From positions 1 to 64,000 of the forward strand of contig NZ_JBBPEU010000010.1 of NCBI RefSeq assembly GCF_040225985.1: a DNA stretch of 64,000 nucleotides, written 5' to 3'. Made by a program: the position numbers and the translations under genes. The notes below the pieces were generated by a model. That model had not been told where the DNA came from. It was given only the letters and a program-made list of their open reading frames with translations, and did no database searches. Positions 8,086 to 16,874 of the stretch are shown piece by piece. Every line of letters starts with the position of its first letter. Positions within the stretch are counted from its first letter, which is position 1. The stretch comes from Shimia sp040225985. GTDB taxonomy: Bacteria; Pseudomonadota; Alphaproteobacteria; Rhodobacterales; Rhodobacteraceae.

Positions 8086-9516
8086 ATGACCACCCCCAAA
8101 GAACCCAGTTTCCGTGAAAGCGTTGACCTTATGTTCAATCGCGCCGTGGCGCTGATGGACCTGCCGCCGGGGCTCGAAGAAAAGATCCGCGTTTGCAACG
8201 CTACCTACACAGTGCGCTTCGGCGTGCGCCTGCGCGGGCAGATCGAAACCTTTACGGGGTATCGCTCGGTCCATTCCGAGCACAAGGAACCGGTCAAGGG
8301 GGGCATCCGCTTTGCCTTGGGCGTCAACCAGGACGAGGTCGAGGCACTGGCGGCACTGATGACCTATAAATGCGCGCTGGTCGAAGCGCCGTTTGGCGGG
8401 TCAAAGGGCGGGTTGCGCATCGACCCGCGCCAGTATGAGGAACACGAGCTTGAACGCATCACCCGCCGGTTTGCCTATGAACTGGCCAAGCGCGACCTGA
8501 TCCACCCGTCGCAAAACGTGCCCGCACCCGACATGGGCACGGGCGAGCGGGAAATGGCATGGATTGCCGACCAGTATGCCCGCATGAACACCACCGACAT
8601 CAACGCCATTGCCTGCGTGACCGGCAAGCCGCTGAACGCGGGCGGGATCTCGGGGCGGGTCGAGGCCACAGGGCGCGGCGTGCAATATGCGTTGCGCGAG
8701 TTCTTCCGCGATCCGCGTGATATGGAGAAGGCCGGGCTGAGCGGGTCTCTCGATGGCAAGCGGATCATCGTGCAGGGCCTTGGCAATGTGGGCTATCATG
8801 CGGCCAAATTCCTGTGCGAAGAGGATGGCGCGCGCATCACCGGCATCATCGAACATGACGGTGCGCTTGTCAGTGAGACAGGGCTGGACGTCGAAGCCGT
8901 GCGCGCCTGGATCCTCAAGACTGGCGGTGTCAGCGGATTCCCCGACGCCACCTGTGTCGAGAACGGCAAGCTGGTGCTTGAAGAAGACTGTGACATCCTC
9001 ATCCCTGCGGCACTCGAAGGTGTGATCAACCTGACCAATGCCGCGCGCATCAAGGCCCCGCTGATCATCGAGGCCGCCAATGGCCCCGTGACCGCAGGGG
9101 CCGACGACGTGTTGCGCGAAAAGGGGACCGTGATCATTCCCGACATGTATGCCAACGCGGGCGGTGTGACAGTGTCTTATTTCGAGTGGGTCAAGAACCT
9201 GTCACATATCCGGTTCGGCCGGATGCAGCGCCGCCAGGAAGAGGCCCGTCACCAGTTGGTCGTGGACGAGTTGGAAAAGATTTCCGAGGCGATGGGCAGC
9301 AAGTACAGCCTGACGGACTCATTCAAGCAGAAATACCTGCGCGGCGCGGATGAACTGGAGCTGGTGCGCTCGGGGCTCGATGACACGATGCGGATCGCTT
9401 ACCAGTCCATGCGTGACGTCTGGCATGAACGCGGCGATGTCGAGGATCTGCGCACGGCGGCCTATTTGGTGTCGATCGAAAAGGTTGCGGCCAGTTATCG
9501 CGCCAAGGGCCTGTGA
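8086..9516 (+). CDS. gdhA: Glutamate dehydrogenase (Glu/Leu/Phe/Val family)
   Basis: A 476-residue hexameric-type enzyme interconverting glutamate and 2-oxoglutarate plus ammonia. The N-terminal substrate domain has PVKGGIRF (Lys71), YKCALVEAPFGGSKGG (Lys95, catalytic Lys107) and PAPDMGTGEREM. The C-terminal Rossmann domain carries GLGNVGYHAAKF and IIEAANGPVT, ending at ~476. Length and motifs suit the short bacterial/archaeal GDH class. The AGGAGG ribosome site sits directly upstream of ATG 8086, and a strong hairpin follows at 9531. Coenzyme preference cannot be read safely. Confidence 0.93.
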   Translation: MTTPKEPSFRESVDLMFNRAVALMDLPPGLEEKIRVCNATYTVRFGVRLRGQIETFTGYRSVHSEHKEPVKGGIRFALGVNQDEVEALAALMTYKCALVEAPFGGSKGGLRIDPRQYEEHELERITRRFAYELAKRDLIHPSQNVPAPDMGTGEREMAWIADQYARMNTTDINAIACVTGKPLNAGGISGRVEATGRGVQYALREFFRDPRDMEKAGLSGSLDGKRIIVQGLGNVGYHAAKFLCEEDGARITGIIEHDGALVSETGLDVEAVRAWILKTGGVSGFPDATCVENGKLVLEEDCDILIPAALEGVINLTNAARIKAPLIIEAANGPVTAGADDVLREKGTVIIPDMYANAGGVTVSYFEWVKNLSHIRFGRMQRRQEEARHQLVVDELEKISEAMGSKYSLTDSFKQKYLRGADELELVRSGLDDTMRIAYQSMRDVWHERGDVEDLRTAAYLVSIEKVAASYRAKGL

Positions 9517-9530
9517 CCTGAAAATGAGCA

Positions 9531-9555
9531 CCCCGTCGCAACACACGCGACGGGG
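9531..9555 (+). terminator. Hairpin terminator after gdhA
   Basis: CCCCGTCGC (9531-9539) pairs perfectly with GCGACGGGG (9547-9555) around a 7-base loop, 15 bases after the gdhA stop. The following T content is weak (CCTGACTTTC), so termination may be partly factor-dependent. Confidence 0.65.
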
Positions 9556-9644
9556 CCTGACTTTCACGAAACTGTGTTTCCACTTCGCAGGCAGAGCCGA
9601 TAAACTTGAGCCACTTCAAACTGTTTCTTTCCGGTTCCCCAATC

Positions 9645-10232
9645 ATGCCCGACCTGTCTCTTTCCTGTTCCTGCGGCCATATGAAACTGTCGCTGCCCGC
9701 CTGCCTACCAACGCATGGGACGCGGCTCAGGTGTTATTGCAAGGATTGTCAGGCCGGGGCGCACGCGCTTTATGCCGAACGGGTTCTGGACGATCAGGGG
9801 GGTACCGACCTGTTCCACACCACGCCCGCACGTCTTGAAATTTCCGAGGGCGAAGACGCGCTGGCCTGTCTTCGCCTGTCGCCCAAGGGCGCGCTGCGTT
9901 GGTATGCCTCTTGTTGCGACACACCGATGTTTGTCACGCTTGCCACGCCAAGCCTGCGTTTTGTCGGGGTGTTGACCCATAACCTGCAAGGCGATGTTGA
10001 GCGCGCCTTTGGTCCGGTCAAGGCGCAGGTCTACTGCGACGGGGCGCGACCGGGGTCCGAGAAACCCTCGGAGTACGGGTTTTACGGGGCGGGCTGGGGC
10101 GTGCTCAGCCGCCATATCGGTGCCGTGTTTGGCGGGGCCAAGGCCAACCCCTTGTTCACGGACAAACGTATCCCGGTGGTCGTGCCGCGTGTGCTGTCGC
10201 GGGTGGAACGCAAGGCTGCAACACCCGAATAG
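9645..10232 (+). CDS. GFA/DUF6151-like cysteine-rich protein
   Basis: A 195-residue protein with the zinc-site pattern of glutathione-dependent formaldehyde-activating (GFA) enzymes: CSCG near the N-terminus, CYCKDCQAG at ~30-38 and a third pair in ASCCDTP at ~90. The spacing and the non-canonical third motif fit the DUF6151-type relatives rather than true Gfa. A role in thiol or formaldehyde chemistry is a family-level guess. ATG 9645 precedes the conserved start; a TTG start at 9606 would add 13 residues without a clear ribosome site. Confidence 0.6.
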   Translation: MPDLSLSCSCGHMKLSLPACLPTHGTRLRCYCKDCQAGAHALYAERVLDDQGGTDLFHTTPARLEISEGEDALACLRLSPKGALRWYASCCDTPMFVTLATPSLRFVGVLTHNLQGDVERAFGPVKAQVYCDGARPGSEKPSEYGFYGAGWGVLSRHIGAVFGGAKANPLFTDKRIPVVVPRVLSRVERKAATPE

Positions 10233-10300
10233 GCATGGGGCTGGACGGCGCAAGACCTGACGCTAGATCGCCTCACAGCAAAGACGGAAAGACGGGAACT

Positions 10301-11200
10301 ATGACCATCATCTACAGAATTGTCGCGGCCTCAGCCGTTTCGACAGCACTATTTGCGTTGCCTTCCAATGCGCAGCCACGTCAGGGCTGGCTGGGCTTGA
10401 CGGATGGGCTTTACGTTTACCAAGGGGATGCTGACCTGTCGGCGGGCGGGTCTTTTTCCGCCTCGCGCAGCTTCCTGCGCGGCGGTGCACTCTATTCCAA
10501 TGGCGAGGGCCTGTCTGCGGGCGTTCTCGTCAGTCTTGGCGAATTTTCCTATGATTTCAGCGCGACCAGCACCCAACCCTGGAGCGATATCAAGGATTTG
10601 CGCGTGTCTGTGCCGATCCGGTTTCCGGTTGGCGACCGGACGTCGGCCTTCATCACCCCGCAATTCCGGTGGGATTACGAACAGGGGGTGTCTTCCTCGG
10701 ACGGATATACCTACGGCGTTTTTGCCGGGGTGGCGTGGCAGGTCAGTCCGGACCTGCGGATCGGTCCGGCCTTCGGGGCGTTCACGGAAATCGGGTCCAG
10801 TGATCTTGACCTGTTTCCCGCACTCTTGATCGACTGGCAAATCGACCAACGCTGGGCGCTGAGCACCGGCACCGGGCTGGGGGCCACGCAGGGCCCCGGC
10901 GTGTCGCTGACCTATGCCCATGACGCGAAGCTGAGCTTCTCGCTGTCCGCGCGTTACGAAAGCGTGCGGTTCCGGCTTGATAATGCCGGACTTGCGCCGG
11001 GTGGCGTGGGCGAGGACACCAGCATTCCGGTTGTCCTTGCGGCCAGCTACAGCCCCAATCCCGGCATGAGCTTTACCGCCTTTGTTGGGGCGGAACTCAA
11101 TGGCGAGCTTGCGCTCGAGACTGCGGCAGGGGCCGTGGTCAGCCGGCAGGACTATGATACAGCCCCCATTGCGGGCCTGTCCTTCCGGGTCCGGTTCTGA
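10301..11200 (+). CDS. Putative outer-membrane beta-barrel protein (DUF6268-like)
   Basis: A 299-residue protein with a signal peptide (residues ~1-24, ending SNAQ) and a strand-rich mature part with alternating aromatic/polar residues and a terminal Phe (FRVRF), the usual C-terminal signature of outer-membrane barrels. No enzyme motif is visible. Start ATG 10301 has a GACGGGA ribosome site; upstream extension is unlikely as it would bury the signal peptide. It stands alone between the GFA-like gene and the sox operon. Confidence 0.6.
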   Translation: MTIIYRIVAASAVSTALFALPSNAQPRQGWLGLTDGLYVYQGDADLSAGGSFSASRSFLRGGALYSNGEGLSAGVLVSLGEFSYDFSATSTQPWSDIKDLRVSVPIRFPVGDRTSAFITPQFRWDYEQGVSSSDGYTYGVFAGVAWQVSPDLRIGPAFGAFTEIGSSDLDLFPALLIDWQIDQRWALSTGTGLGATQGPGVSLTYAHDAKLSFSLSARYESVRFRLDNAGLAPGGVGEDTSIPVVLAASYSPNPGMSFTAFVGAELNGELALETAAGAVVSRQDYDTAPIAGLSFRVRF

Positions 11201-11290
11201 ACGCAAAAGGGCAGAACGCCGCCGCGGGTTTTCTGGCCGCACGCCCTGTCGATTCTGCGCGTGCGACATCCCCGTGGAGGTGCACCGACA

Positions 11291-11473
11291 ATGTCGTCGG
11301 ACCATCCCCACCTTTATCACATCACAAACGTCCAGATTGACCCGGACGTTTGCCCATTTTCCCCGCATTCGGTCGCGCGTTGGCACAAGTTTGTCGAAAA
11401 TGATCTGGTATCCCGTGACAAGCGGCCTCAGGATGCAACCAGCGACGTTCAAGAGATCATCGAAAGGCAGCGC
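11291..11473 (+). other. In-frame 61-codon extension upstream of soxB
   Basis: The reading frame of soxB is open upstream to an ATG at 11291 that has a strong GGAGGTG ribosome site (11276-11282, 8-base spacer). The extra 61 residues are hydrophilic, begin MSSDHPHLYH and have no counterpart in the usual SoxB start. Either SoxB is made in two forms, or this is leader sequence open by chance. Confidence 0.4.
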
Positions 11474-12730
11474 ATGCGGTTTTCCGGGCTGAAAGTCCTC
11501 AAGGAAGGGCTGACAGGAAACAAGGGGTGGCAGGGGCACTGGCGCGATGCGCAGCCCAAGTCCGAATATGACATGATCATCATCGGCGGGGGCGGGCACG
11601 GATTGGCCACCGCCTATTACCTTGCCAAGAACCACGGCATGACCAACATCGCCGTTTTGGAGAAAGGCTATCTCGGCAGCGGCAACATCGGGCGCAATAC
11701 CACGATTGTGCGTGCGAATTATGGTTTGCCCGGAAACTCGGAATTCTATTCCCATTCGCTGAAACTGTGGGAGGGGATGGAAGAGGACCTGAACTATAAC
11801 GTGATGCATTCCCAGCGCGGTATCATTAACCTGTTCCACAGCGACGGGCAGCGCGACGCCTATGCCCGGCGCGGCAATGCCATGGTAAATCAGGGTGACG
11901 ACGCAATCCTGCTGGACCGTGCAGGGGTGCGCAAACTGTTGCCCTATCTTGATTACGACAACGCGCGCTTCCCGATCTATGGGGGTTTGTACCACCCGCG
12001 CGGCGGCACGGCGCGTCACGATGCGGTGGCCTGGGGCTATGCGCGCGGGGCGTCGGATCGGGGCGTGGACCTGATCCAGAACTGCGAAGTGACCGGCATC
12101 GACATCGAAGGCGGGGTGGTCAAGGGCGTCCAGACCACCCGCGGTGCGATCAAGGCCAAAAAGGTGGGCATGGTGGTTGCGGGCCGGTCTAGTCAGGTCG
12201 CGGCGATGGCCGGGCGCAAGCTGCCGGTCGAAAGCCATATCCTGCAAGCCTTTGTCACCGAAGGTCTGAAACCCGTGATCGACCACGTGGTGACCTTCGG
12301 AATGGGGCATTTTTATATCAGCCAGTCCGACAAGGGCGGGCTTGTCTTCGGCGGCGACCTTGATTTCTACAGCTCTTACGCGGCGCGCGGCAACCTGCCG
12401 ATGGTGGAACACGTGATGGAGGCGGGTATGACGCTTATGCCCATGATCGGCAAAGCGCGGCTGCTGCGCAGCTGGGGCGGGATCATGGATATGTCGCCCG
12501 ACGGTTCGCCGATCATCGACAAGATGGATGATATCGAGGGGCTCTATGTAAACACCGGCTGGTGCTATGGCGGGTTCAAAGCCGTGCCCGCCTCGGGGTG
12601 GTGCATGGCGCACCTGATGGCCACGGACACCCCGCACGAGGTGGCGCGGCATCACAGGCTCGACCGGTTCCGCACCGGATACAACATTATGGATGAAGAG
12701 GGCACGGGCTCTCAGCACAACCTGCACTGA
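11474..12730 (+). CDS. soxB: Sarcosine oxidase beta subunit
   Basis: A 418-residue flavoprotein subunit of heterotetrameric sarcosine oxidase, which oxidatively demethylates sarcosine to glycine. The FAD-binding Rossmann motif is IIIGGGGHGLATAYYL (residues ~35-50) and GRNTTIVRANYG follows at ~73. His182 in ARHDAVAW is where the family's covalent FMN histidine is expected. ATG 11474 gives the standard SoxB length and start (MRFSGLKV); a longer in-frame form is possible from 11291. It opens the soxBDAG operon, with soxD 15 bases downstream. Confidence 0.93.
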   Translation: MRFSGLKVLKEGLTGNKGWQGHWRDAQPKSEYDMIIIGGGGHGLATAYYLAKNHGMTNIAVLEKGYLGSGNIGRNTTIVRANYGLPGNSEFYSHSLKLWEGMEEDLNYNVMHSQRGIINLFHSDGQRDAYARRGNAMVNQGDDAILLDRAGVRKLLPYLDYDNARFPIYGGLYHPRGGTARHDAVAWGYARGASDRGVDLIQNCEVTGIDIEGGVVKGVQTTRGAIKAKKVGMVVAGRSSQVAAMAGRKLPVESHILQAFVTEGLKPVIDHVVTFGMGHFYISQSDKGGLVFGGDLDFYSSYAARGNLPMVEHVMEAGMTLMPMIGKARLLRSWGGIMDMSPDGSPIIDKMDDIEGLYVNTGWCYGGFKAVPASGWCMAHLMATDTPHEVARHHRLDRFRTGYNIMDEEGTGSQHNLH

Positions 12731-12745
12731 CGAGGGAACAGACCA

Positions 12746-13018
12746 ATGCGTATCACTTGCCCCCTCTGCGGGGAACGCGACCGCCGCGAATTCTATTATC
12801 AGGGCGATGCCGTGATGCTGAACCGCCCTGAACCCGACGCCGATGCGTCCGTCTGGGATGATTATCTCCACAACCGCGACAACCCCGCCGGAACAACCCG
12901 TGACCTCTGGTATCACGAGAGCGGCTGCGGCTCTTGGATTGTGGTGACCCGCAACACCGTCACCCACGAGGTTCTGGGCACCGAACTGGCGTCGGACGTG
13001 AAGGAGGCCAAGGCATGA
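12746..13018 (+). CDS. soxD: Sarcosine oxidase delta subunit
   Basis: A 90-residue zinc-binding subunit. CPLCG at residues 5-9 supplies one metal pair, and the body has the family pattern YHESGCGSWIVVTRNTVTHE. It packs onto the beta/alpha core of the tetramer. The end overlaps the soxA start as ATGA (13015-13018), so translation of the two is coupled. Confidence 0.93.
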   Translation: MRITCPLCGERDRREFYYQGDAVMLNRPEPDADASVWDDYLHNRDNPAGTTRDLWYHESGCGSWIVVTRNTVTHEVLGTELASDVKEAKA

Positions 13019-15948
13019 GGATCGCAGGAAAAGGTCTTGTCGACCGCGCCGCGCCGCTGACCTTTACGTTTGACGGCACCCGTTACAAGGCATTCGCGGG
13101 CGACACGCTGGCCTCGGCGCTGCTGGCCAATGACGTGAAAATGGTTGCGCGGTCCTTCAAGTACCACCGCCCGCGCGGCATCATGGGGGCAGGCAGTGAA
13201 GAGGCGGGCGCCCTTGTCACCATCGGCACAGGTGCGCAGCAAGACCCCAACGTGCGCGCCACGGTGCAGGAACTTTACGAGGGCCTGACGGCGCAATCGC
13301 AGAACCGCTGGCCCTCGCTGAATTTCGATATTCTGAGCGTCAATGACCTTGCTGCGCCCTTTCTTGGCGCAGGGTTCTATTACAAGACCTTCATGTGGCC
13401 CAAGGCATTCTGGGAAAAGCTGTATGAGCCGGTGATCCGGCGCTCTGCCGGGATCGGCGCCCTGAGCGGCGAGGCCAATGTCGACCAGTATGAAAAGGCC
13501 TATGCCTTCTGTGATCTGCTGGTGATCGGGTCGGGGCCGGCGGGCCTTATGGCGGCGCTGACCGCTGCGCGCGGCGGGGCGGATGTAATCCTTTGCGAGG
13601 AAGACAGCCTGATGGGCGGGCGCCTGAATGGTGAGTCCCTCGGGGTAGGGGACATGCCCGGCGGCGACTGGGCGGCGGCGACCGTGGCCGAGTTGTCCGC
13701 GATGGACAACGTGCGCCTGATGACCCGCACCACCGTCACCGGCGCCTATGACCAGGGCACGTTCGGAGCCTTGGAACGCGTCTCGCACCACCTTGCCACC
13801 GGCGATGGCAAACCGCTTGAAACCTTCTGGCGGATCGCGGCGAAACGCGCCGTGCTTGCCGCTGGGGCGATCGAACGTCCTGTGGCCTTCCGCAACAACG
13901 ACCGCCCGGGCATTATGACCGCCAGCGCGGTGCGCACCTATCTGCACCGCTATGGTGTGGTGCCGGGCAAGGCAATCACCATCTTTGCCAATAATGACGA
14001 TGCGCACCGTACGGCTCGAGACCTTGTTGCGGCAGGCGTGCATGTGGCTGCCGTGATCGACACGCGGCAGGATGCACCGGACGGGCAGGGCTATCCCGTG
14101 TTCCGCGGCGCCGAAGTGTGTAACAGCGAAGGCCGCCGCGCCCTTGAGAGCGTCACCTTCCGATATGCGGACGGGCGCGAGGACAAGGTGCAGACCGATT
14201 GTCTGGCCATGTCGGGCGGCTGGAACCCGACCGTGCACCTGACCTGCCACATGAACGGACGCCCCGCATGGAATGATGCGATCCAGTCTTTTGTACCTGT
14301 ATCGGGCATGGTGCCGGGGCTTGAGGCTGCGGGGGCCTGCAACGGGGTCTTCTCCACCCATGCGGCCCTGACACAGGGGGCCGAGGCCGCCAATGCCGCG
14401 CTTGTCGATTTGGGCCGTAAGCCGATTTCGCAGGATCTGCCACAGGCCGAGGACGCACCCTATCGCCTCAAACCGCTTTGGGCCGTAGAGGGCAAGGGAC
14501 GGGCATGGCTTGATTTCCAGAATGACGTGACCGTCAAGGACGTGAAACAGGCCGCGCAGGAAAACTTCCGCTCGGTCGAACATATGAAGCGCTATACCAC
14601 GCAGGGCATGGCGCCGGATCAGGGCAAGAACTCGAACGTGGCGGCGCTGGCGGTGCTGGCGGATGCGACGGGGCGGGGCATTCCGGAAACTGGCACAACG
14701 ACTTTCCGTCCGCCATTTGTACCGGTCGCCATCGCGGCGCTGGGCGCAGGCGCGCAGGGCAAGGGGTTTGCACCGGAACGGTTCACCACCAGCCACGCGG
14801 CCTCGGTCGAAAAGGGCGCACCGATGATCGAGGCGGGGCTTTGGTATCGCCCCAGCTATTTCCCGGCGCCGGGCGAAAAGACGTGGCGCGAAAGCTGTGA
14901 CCGCGAGGTTGGCTATGTCCGCAATGCGGTCGGGGTCTGCGACGTGTCCACGCTGGGCAAGATCGACTTGCAGGGGCCGGATGTCGGGGCGTTTCTTGAT
15001 TTCGTCTATGCCAATATGTTCTCGACCCTGAAGGTCGGGCGCACGCGGTACGGGCTGATGCTGCGCGAAGACGGAACGGTCATGGATGACGGGACCACTG
15101 CACGGCTGGGCGAGACCCACTATGTCATGACCACCACCACCGCGGCGGCAGGCAACGTGATGCGGCATCTCGAATTCGTGCATCAGTGCCTGTGCCCCGA
15201 ACTGGACGTGAATTTCGTCTCTGTGACCGAACAATGGGCCCAGTTCGCTGTGGCTGGCCCGAAATCGCGAGAGATGCTGAACGCGCTGCTGGATGCACCG
15301 ATCGACAATGAAAGCTGGCCCTTCATGGCGTGCGGCGAAGTGTCGGTTCTGGGCGTCAAGGGTCGCCTGTTCCGGATTTCCTTTAGCGGCGAGCACGCCT
15401 ATGAAATTGCCGTGCCCGCGCGCTATGGAGACAGCCTGTTCCGCGAACTGGTCAGCCGCGCCGAGGCGCTCGGCGGCGGGGCCTACGGGATGGAGGCGCT
15501 GAATGTGCTGCGGATCGAGAAAGGGTTCATCACCCACTCTGAAATCCATGGTCGCACCAACGCCTTTGACATTGGCATGGCGCGTATGATCAGCCAGAAA
15601 AAAGACTGTATCGGCAAGACTATGGCCGACCGGCCCGGCCTGACCGATCCCGACCGCGAACAGTTGGTGGGCATCCGCCCCGTCGGGCCGGTGAAACAAC
15701 TGACGGCGGGTGCGCACCTGTTCAAGATGGACGCCGAGCCGACGCGGATCAATGATCAGGGCTATCTGACCTCGGTCGGGTTCTCGCCCGATCTCGGGTG
15801 CCATATCGGGCTGGGCTTCCTGCGCAATGGCCGCGCGCGCCATGGCGAAAAGATGTTGATGGTCGACCACCTGCGCGATGTCGTGGCACGTGTGGAGATC
15901 TGTGATCCGGTGTTCCTTGACCCTGAAGGAGGGCGTGTACGTGGCTGA
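13015..15948 (+). CDS. soxA: Sarcosine oxidase alpha subunit
   Basis: A 977-residue multidomain subunit. The N-terminal ~100 residues are a 2Fe-2S-ferredoxin-like domain (FKYHRPRGIMGAG). Residues ~165-450 form an NAD(P)/FAD-type Rossmann unit (DLLVIGSGPAGLMAALTAARG). The C-terminal ~350 residues are a GcvT-like folate domain (ending near GLGFLRNG), which passes the methyl carbon to tetrahydrofolate as methylene-THF. Start ATG 13015 is fixed by the AAGGAGG site and by the overlap with soxD. Its 3' end overlaps soxG by 8 bases. Confidence 0.93.
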   Translation: MRIAGKGLVDRAAPLTFTFDGTRYKAFAGDTLASALLANDVKMVARSFKYHRPRGIMGAGSEEAGALVTIGTGAQQDPNVRATVQELYEGLTAQSQNRWPSLNFDILSVNDLAAPFLGAGFYYKTFMWPKAFWEKLYEPVIRRSAGIGALSGEANVDQYEKAYAFCDLLVIGSGPAGLMAALTAARGGADVILCEEDSLMGGRLNGESLGVGDMPGGDWAAATVAELSAMDNVRLMTRTTVTGAYDQGTFGALERVSHHLATGDGKPLETFWRIAAKRAVLAAGAIERPVAFRNNDRPGIMTASAVRTYLHRYGVVPGKAITIFANNDDAHRTARDLVAAGVHVAAVIDTRQDAPDGQGYPVFRGAEVCNSEGRRALESVTFRYADGREDKVQTDCLAMSGGWNPTVHLTCHMNGRPAWNDAIQSFVPVSGMVPGLEAAGACNGVFSTHAALTQGAEAANAALVDLGRKPISQDLPQAEDAPYRLKPLWAVEGKGRAWLDFQNDVTVKDVKQAAQENFRSVEHMKRYTTQGMAPDQGKNSNVAALAVLADATGRGIPETGTTTFRPPFVPVAIAALGAGAQGKGFAPERFTTSHAASVEKGAPMIEAGLWYRPSYFPAPGEKTWRESCDREVGYVRNAVGVCDVSTLGKIDLQGPDVGAFLDFVYANMFSTLKVGRTRYGLMLREDGTVMDDGTTARLGETHYVMTTTTAAAGNVMRHLEFVHQCLCPELDVNFVSVTEQWAQFAVAGPKSREMLNALLDAPIDNESWPFMACGEVSVLGVKGRLFRISFSGEHAYEIAVPARYGDSLFRELVSRAEALGGGAYGMEALNVLRIEKGFITHSEIHGRTNAFDIGMARMISQKKDCIGKTMADRPGLTDPDREQLVGIRPVGPVKQLTAGAHLFKMDAEPTRINDQGYLTSVGFSPDLGCHIGLGFLRNGRARHGEKMLMVDHLRDVVARVEICDPVFLDPEGGRVRG

Positions 15949-16492
15949 ATTGATTGCGAAATCCCCCTGTGAGGGGCTGTTGCCACTGACGGTCTCGGAC
16001 CTGAGCCTGACCGAAGTCGAGGCCGCCACGATCACCTCGGTCGCACCCTACAAGGGGAAAGAGGCCGCATTGTCCGACGCCCTGAAAGAGGCGCATGGCA
16101 TGGCCTTTCCGGCCCCCAACCGCGCTACGGGCAAAGAGGGCAACCGTGCTGTCTGGTCCGGGCGCGGGCAGGCAATGCTGATCGGACCGGCCCCCGCCGC
16201 ATCTCTGGCGGATCATTCCGCGCTGACGGACCAATCGGATGCCTGGTGCCTTGTCCGACTTGAGGGCGACAGCGCCGAGGATGTTCTGGCGCGTCTGGTG
16301 CCTGTCGATGTGCGGCGCGCGGTGTTCAAACGCGGGCACACGCTGCGCAGCCAGTTGCAGCACCTGACGGTCTCGGTCACGCGGGTTGGGGACAATGCGT
16401 TTCTGGTGATGGCGTTTCGCTCGATGGCTAGAACGTTGGTGCATGATCTTGAAACTGCGATGCGGGGGGTTGCAGCCCGCCATCGGGGTTGA
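15941..16492 (+). CDS. soxG: Sarcosine oxidase gamma subunit
   Basis: A 183-residue subunit with the family's GcvT-like small-subunit pattern: KRGHTLRSQLQHLTV and the C-terminal MAFRSMARTLVHDLETA. GTG 15941 is chosen because AAGGAGG lies 8 bases upstream and the start overlaps the soxA stop. It ends the operon; the folD/purU genes often found after soxG in other bacteria are absent, so formyl/methylene-THF handling is encoded elsewhere. Confidence 0.85.
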   Translation: MAELIAKSPCEGLLPLTVSDLSLTEVEAATITSVAPYKGKEAALSDALKEAHGMAFPAPNRATGKEGNRAVWSGRGQAMLIGPAPAASLADHSALTDQSDAWCLVRLEGDSAEDVLARLVPVDVRRAVFKRGHTLRSQLQHLTVSVTRVGDNAFLVMAFRSMARTLVHDLETAMRGVAARHRG

Positions 16493-16527
16493 GTACCTTC
16501 TGACTCTCACCAGTCCCGGAGATGCCC

Positions 16528-16833
16528 ATGACCCGCCTGATTCCCGCCCTGCTGGCTGCAACGCTTTTGGCCAGCCCTGTTGTCGCCGCAGATGCCAAGA
16601 AAAAGGAATTCTGCCAGATCAACACCGATATCATCCAGCGTCTGGTGGATATGCGGCTGGAGCGTGTCGGCAAGGCCAAGGCCGTGGCGGAACTGACCAA
16701 GGGCGAAAATGCTGTGCCCGAAAATTATCAGGTAGCGGTGACGCAATGGTCGGACTGGATCTATGGACAGCCGCGACGCGACGCCAAGAAATTCGTCGCC
16801 GATGAATTCTACCAGGCGTGTCTGACACAGTAA
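16528..16833 (+). CDS. Small secreted protein of unknown function
   Basis: A 101-residue protein with a clear signal peptide (about 20 residues ending VVAADA) and a mature part of ~80 residues that is helical, lysine-rich at the start and has two Cys (in KKEFCQ and FYQACL), probably a disulfide. I take the second ATG, as GGAGA lies 6-7 bases before it. No known domain recognised. Same strand as soxG and dnaG, but unrelated in apparent role. Confidence 0.6.
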   Translation: MTRLIPALLAATLLASPVVAADAKKKEFCQINTDIIQRLVDMRLERVGKAKAVAELTKGENAVPENYQVAVTQWSDWIYGQPRRDAKKFVADEFYQACLTQ

Positions 16834-16874
16834 GCCCGCTGGACTTGGGGTCGCCCCGCGCCCATATTACGTGA

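Noticed and set aside
10349..16035. Very long minus-strand open frames opposite the sox operon
   Set aside because: They are mirror frames of GC-rich coding sequence: His/Arg/Ala-rich, with no domain and no ribosome site, while soxBDAG on the plus strand shows clear families.
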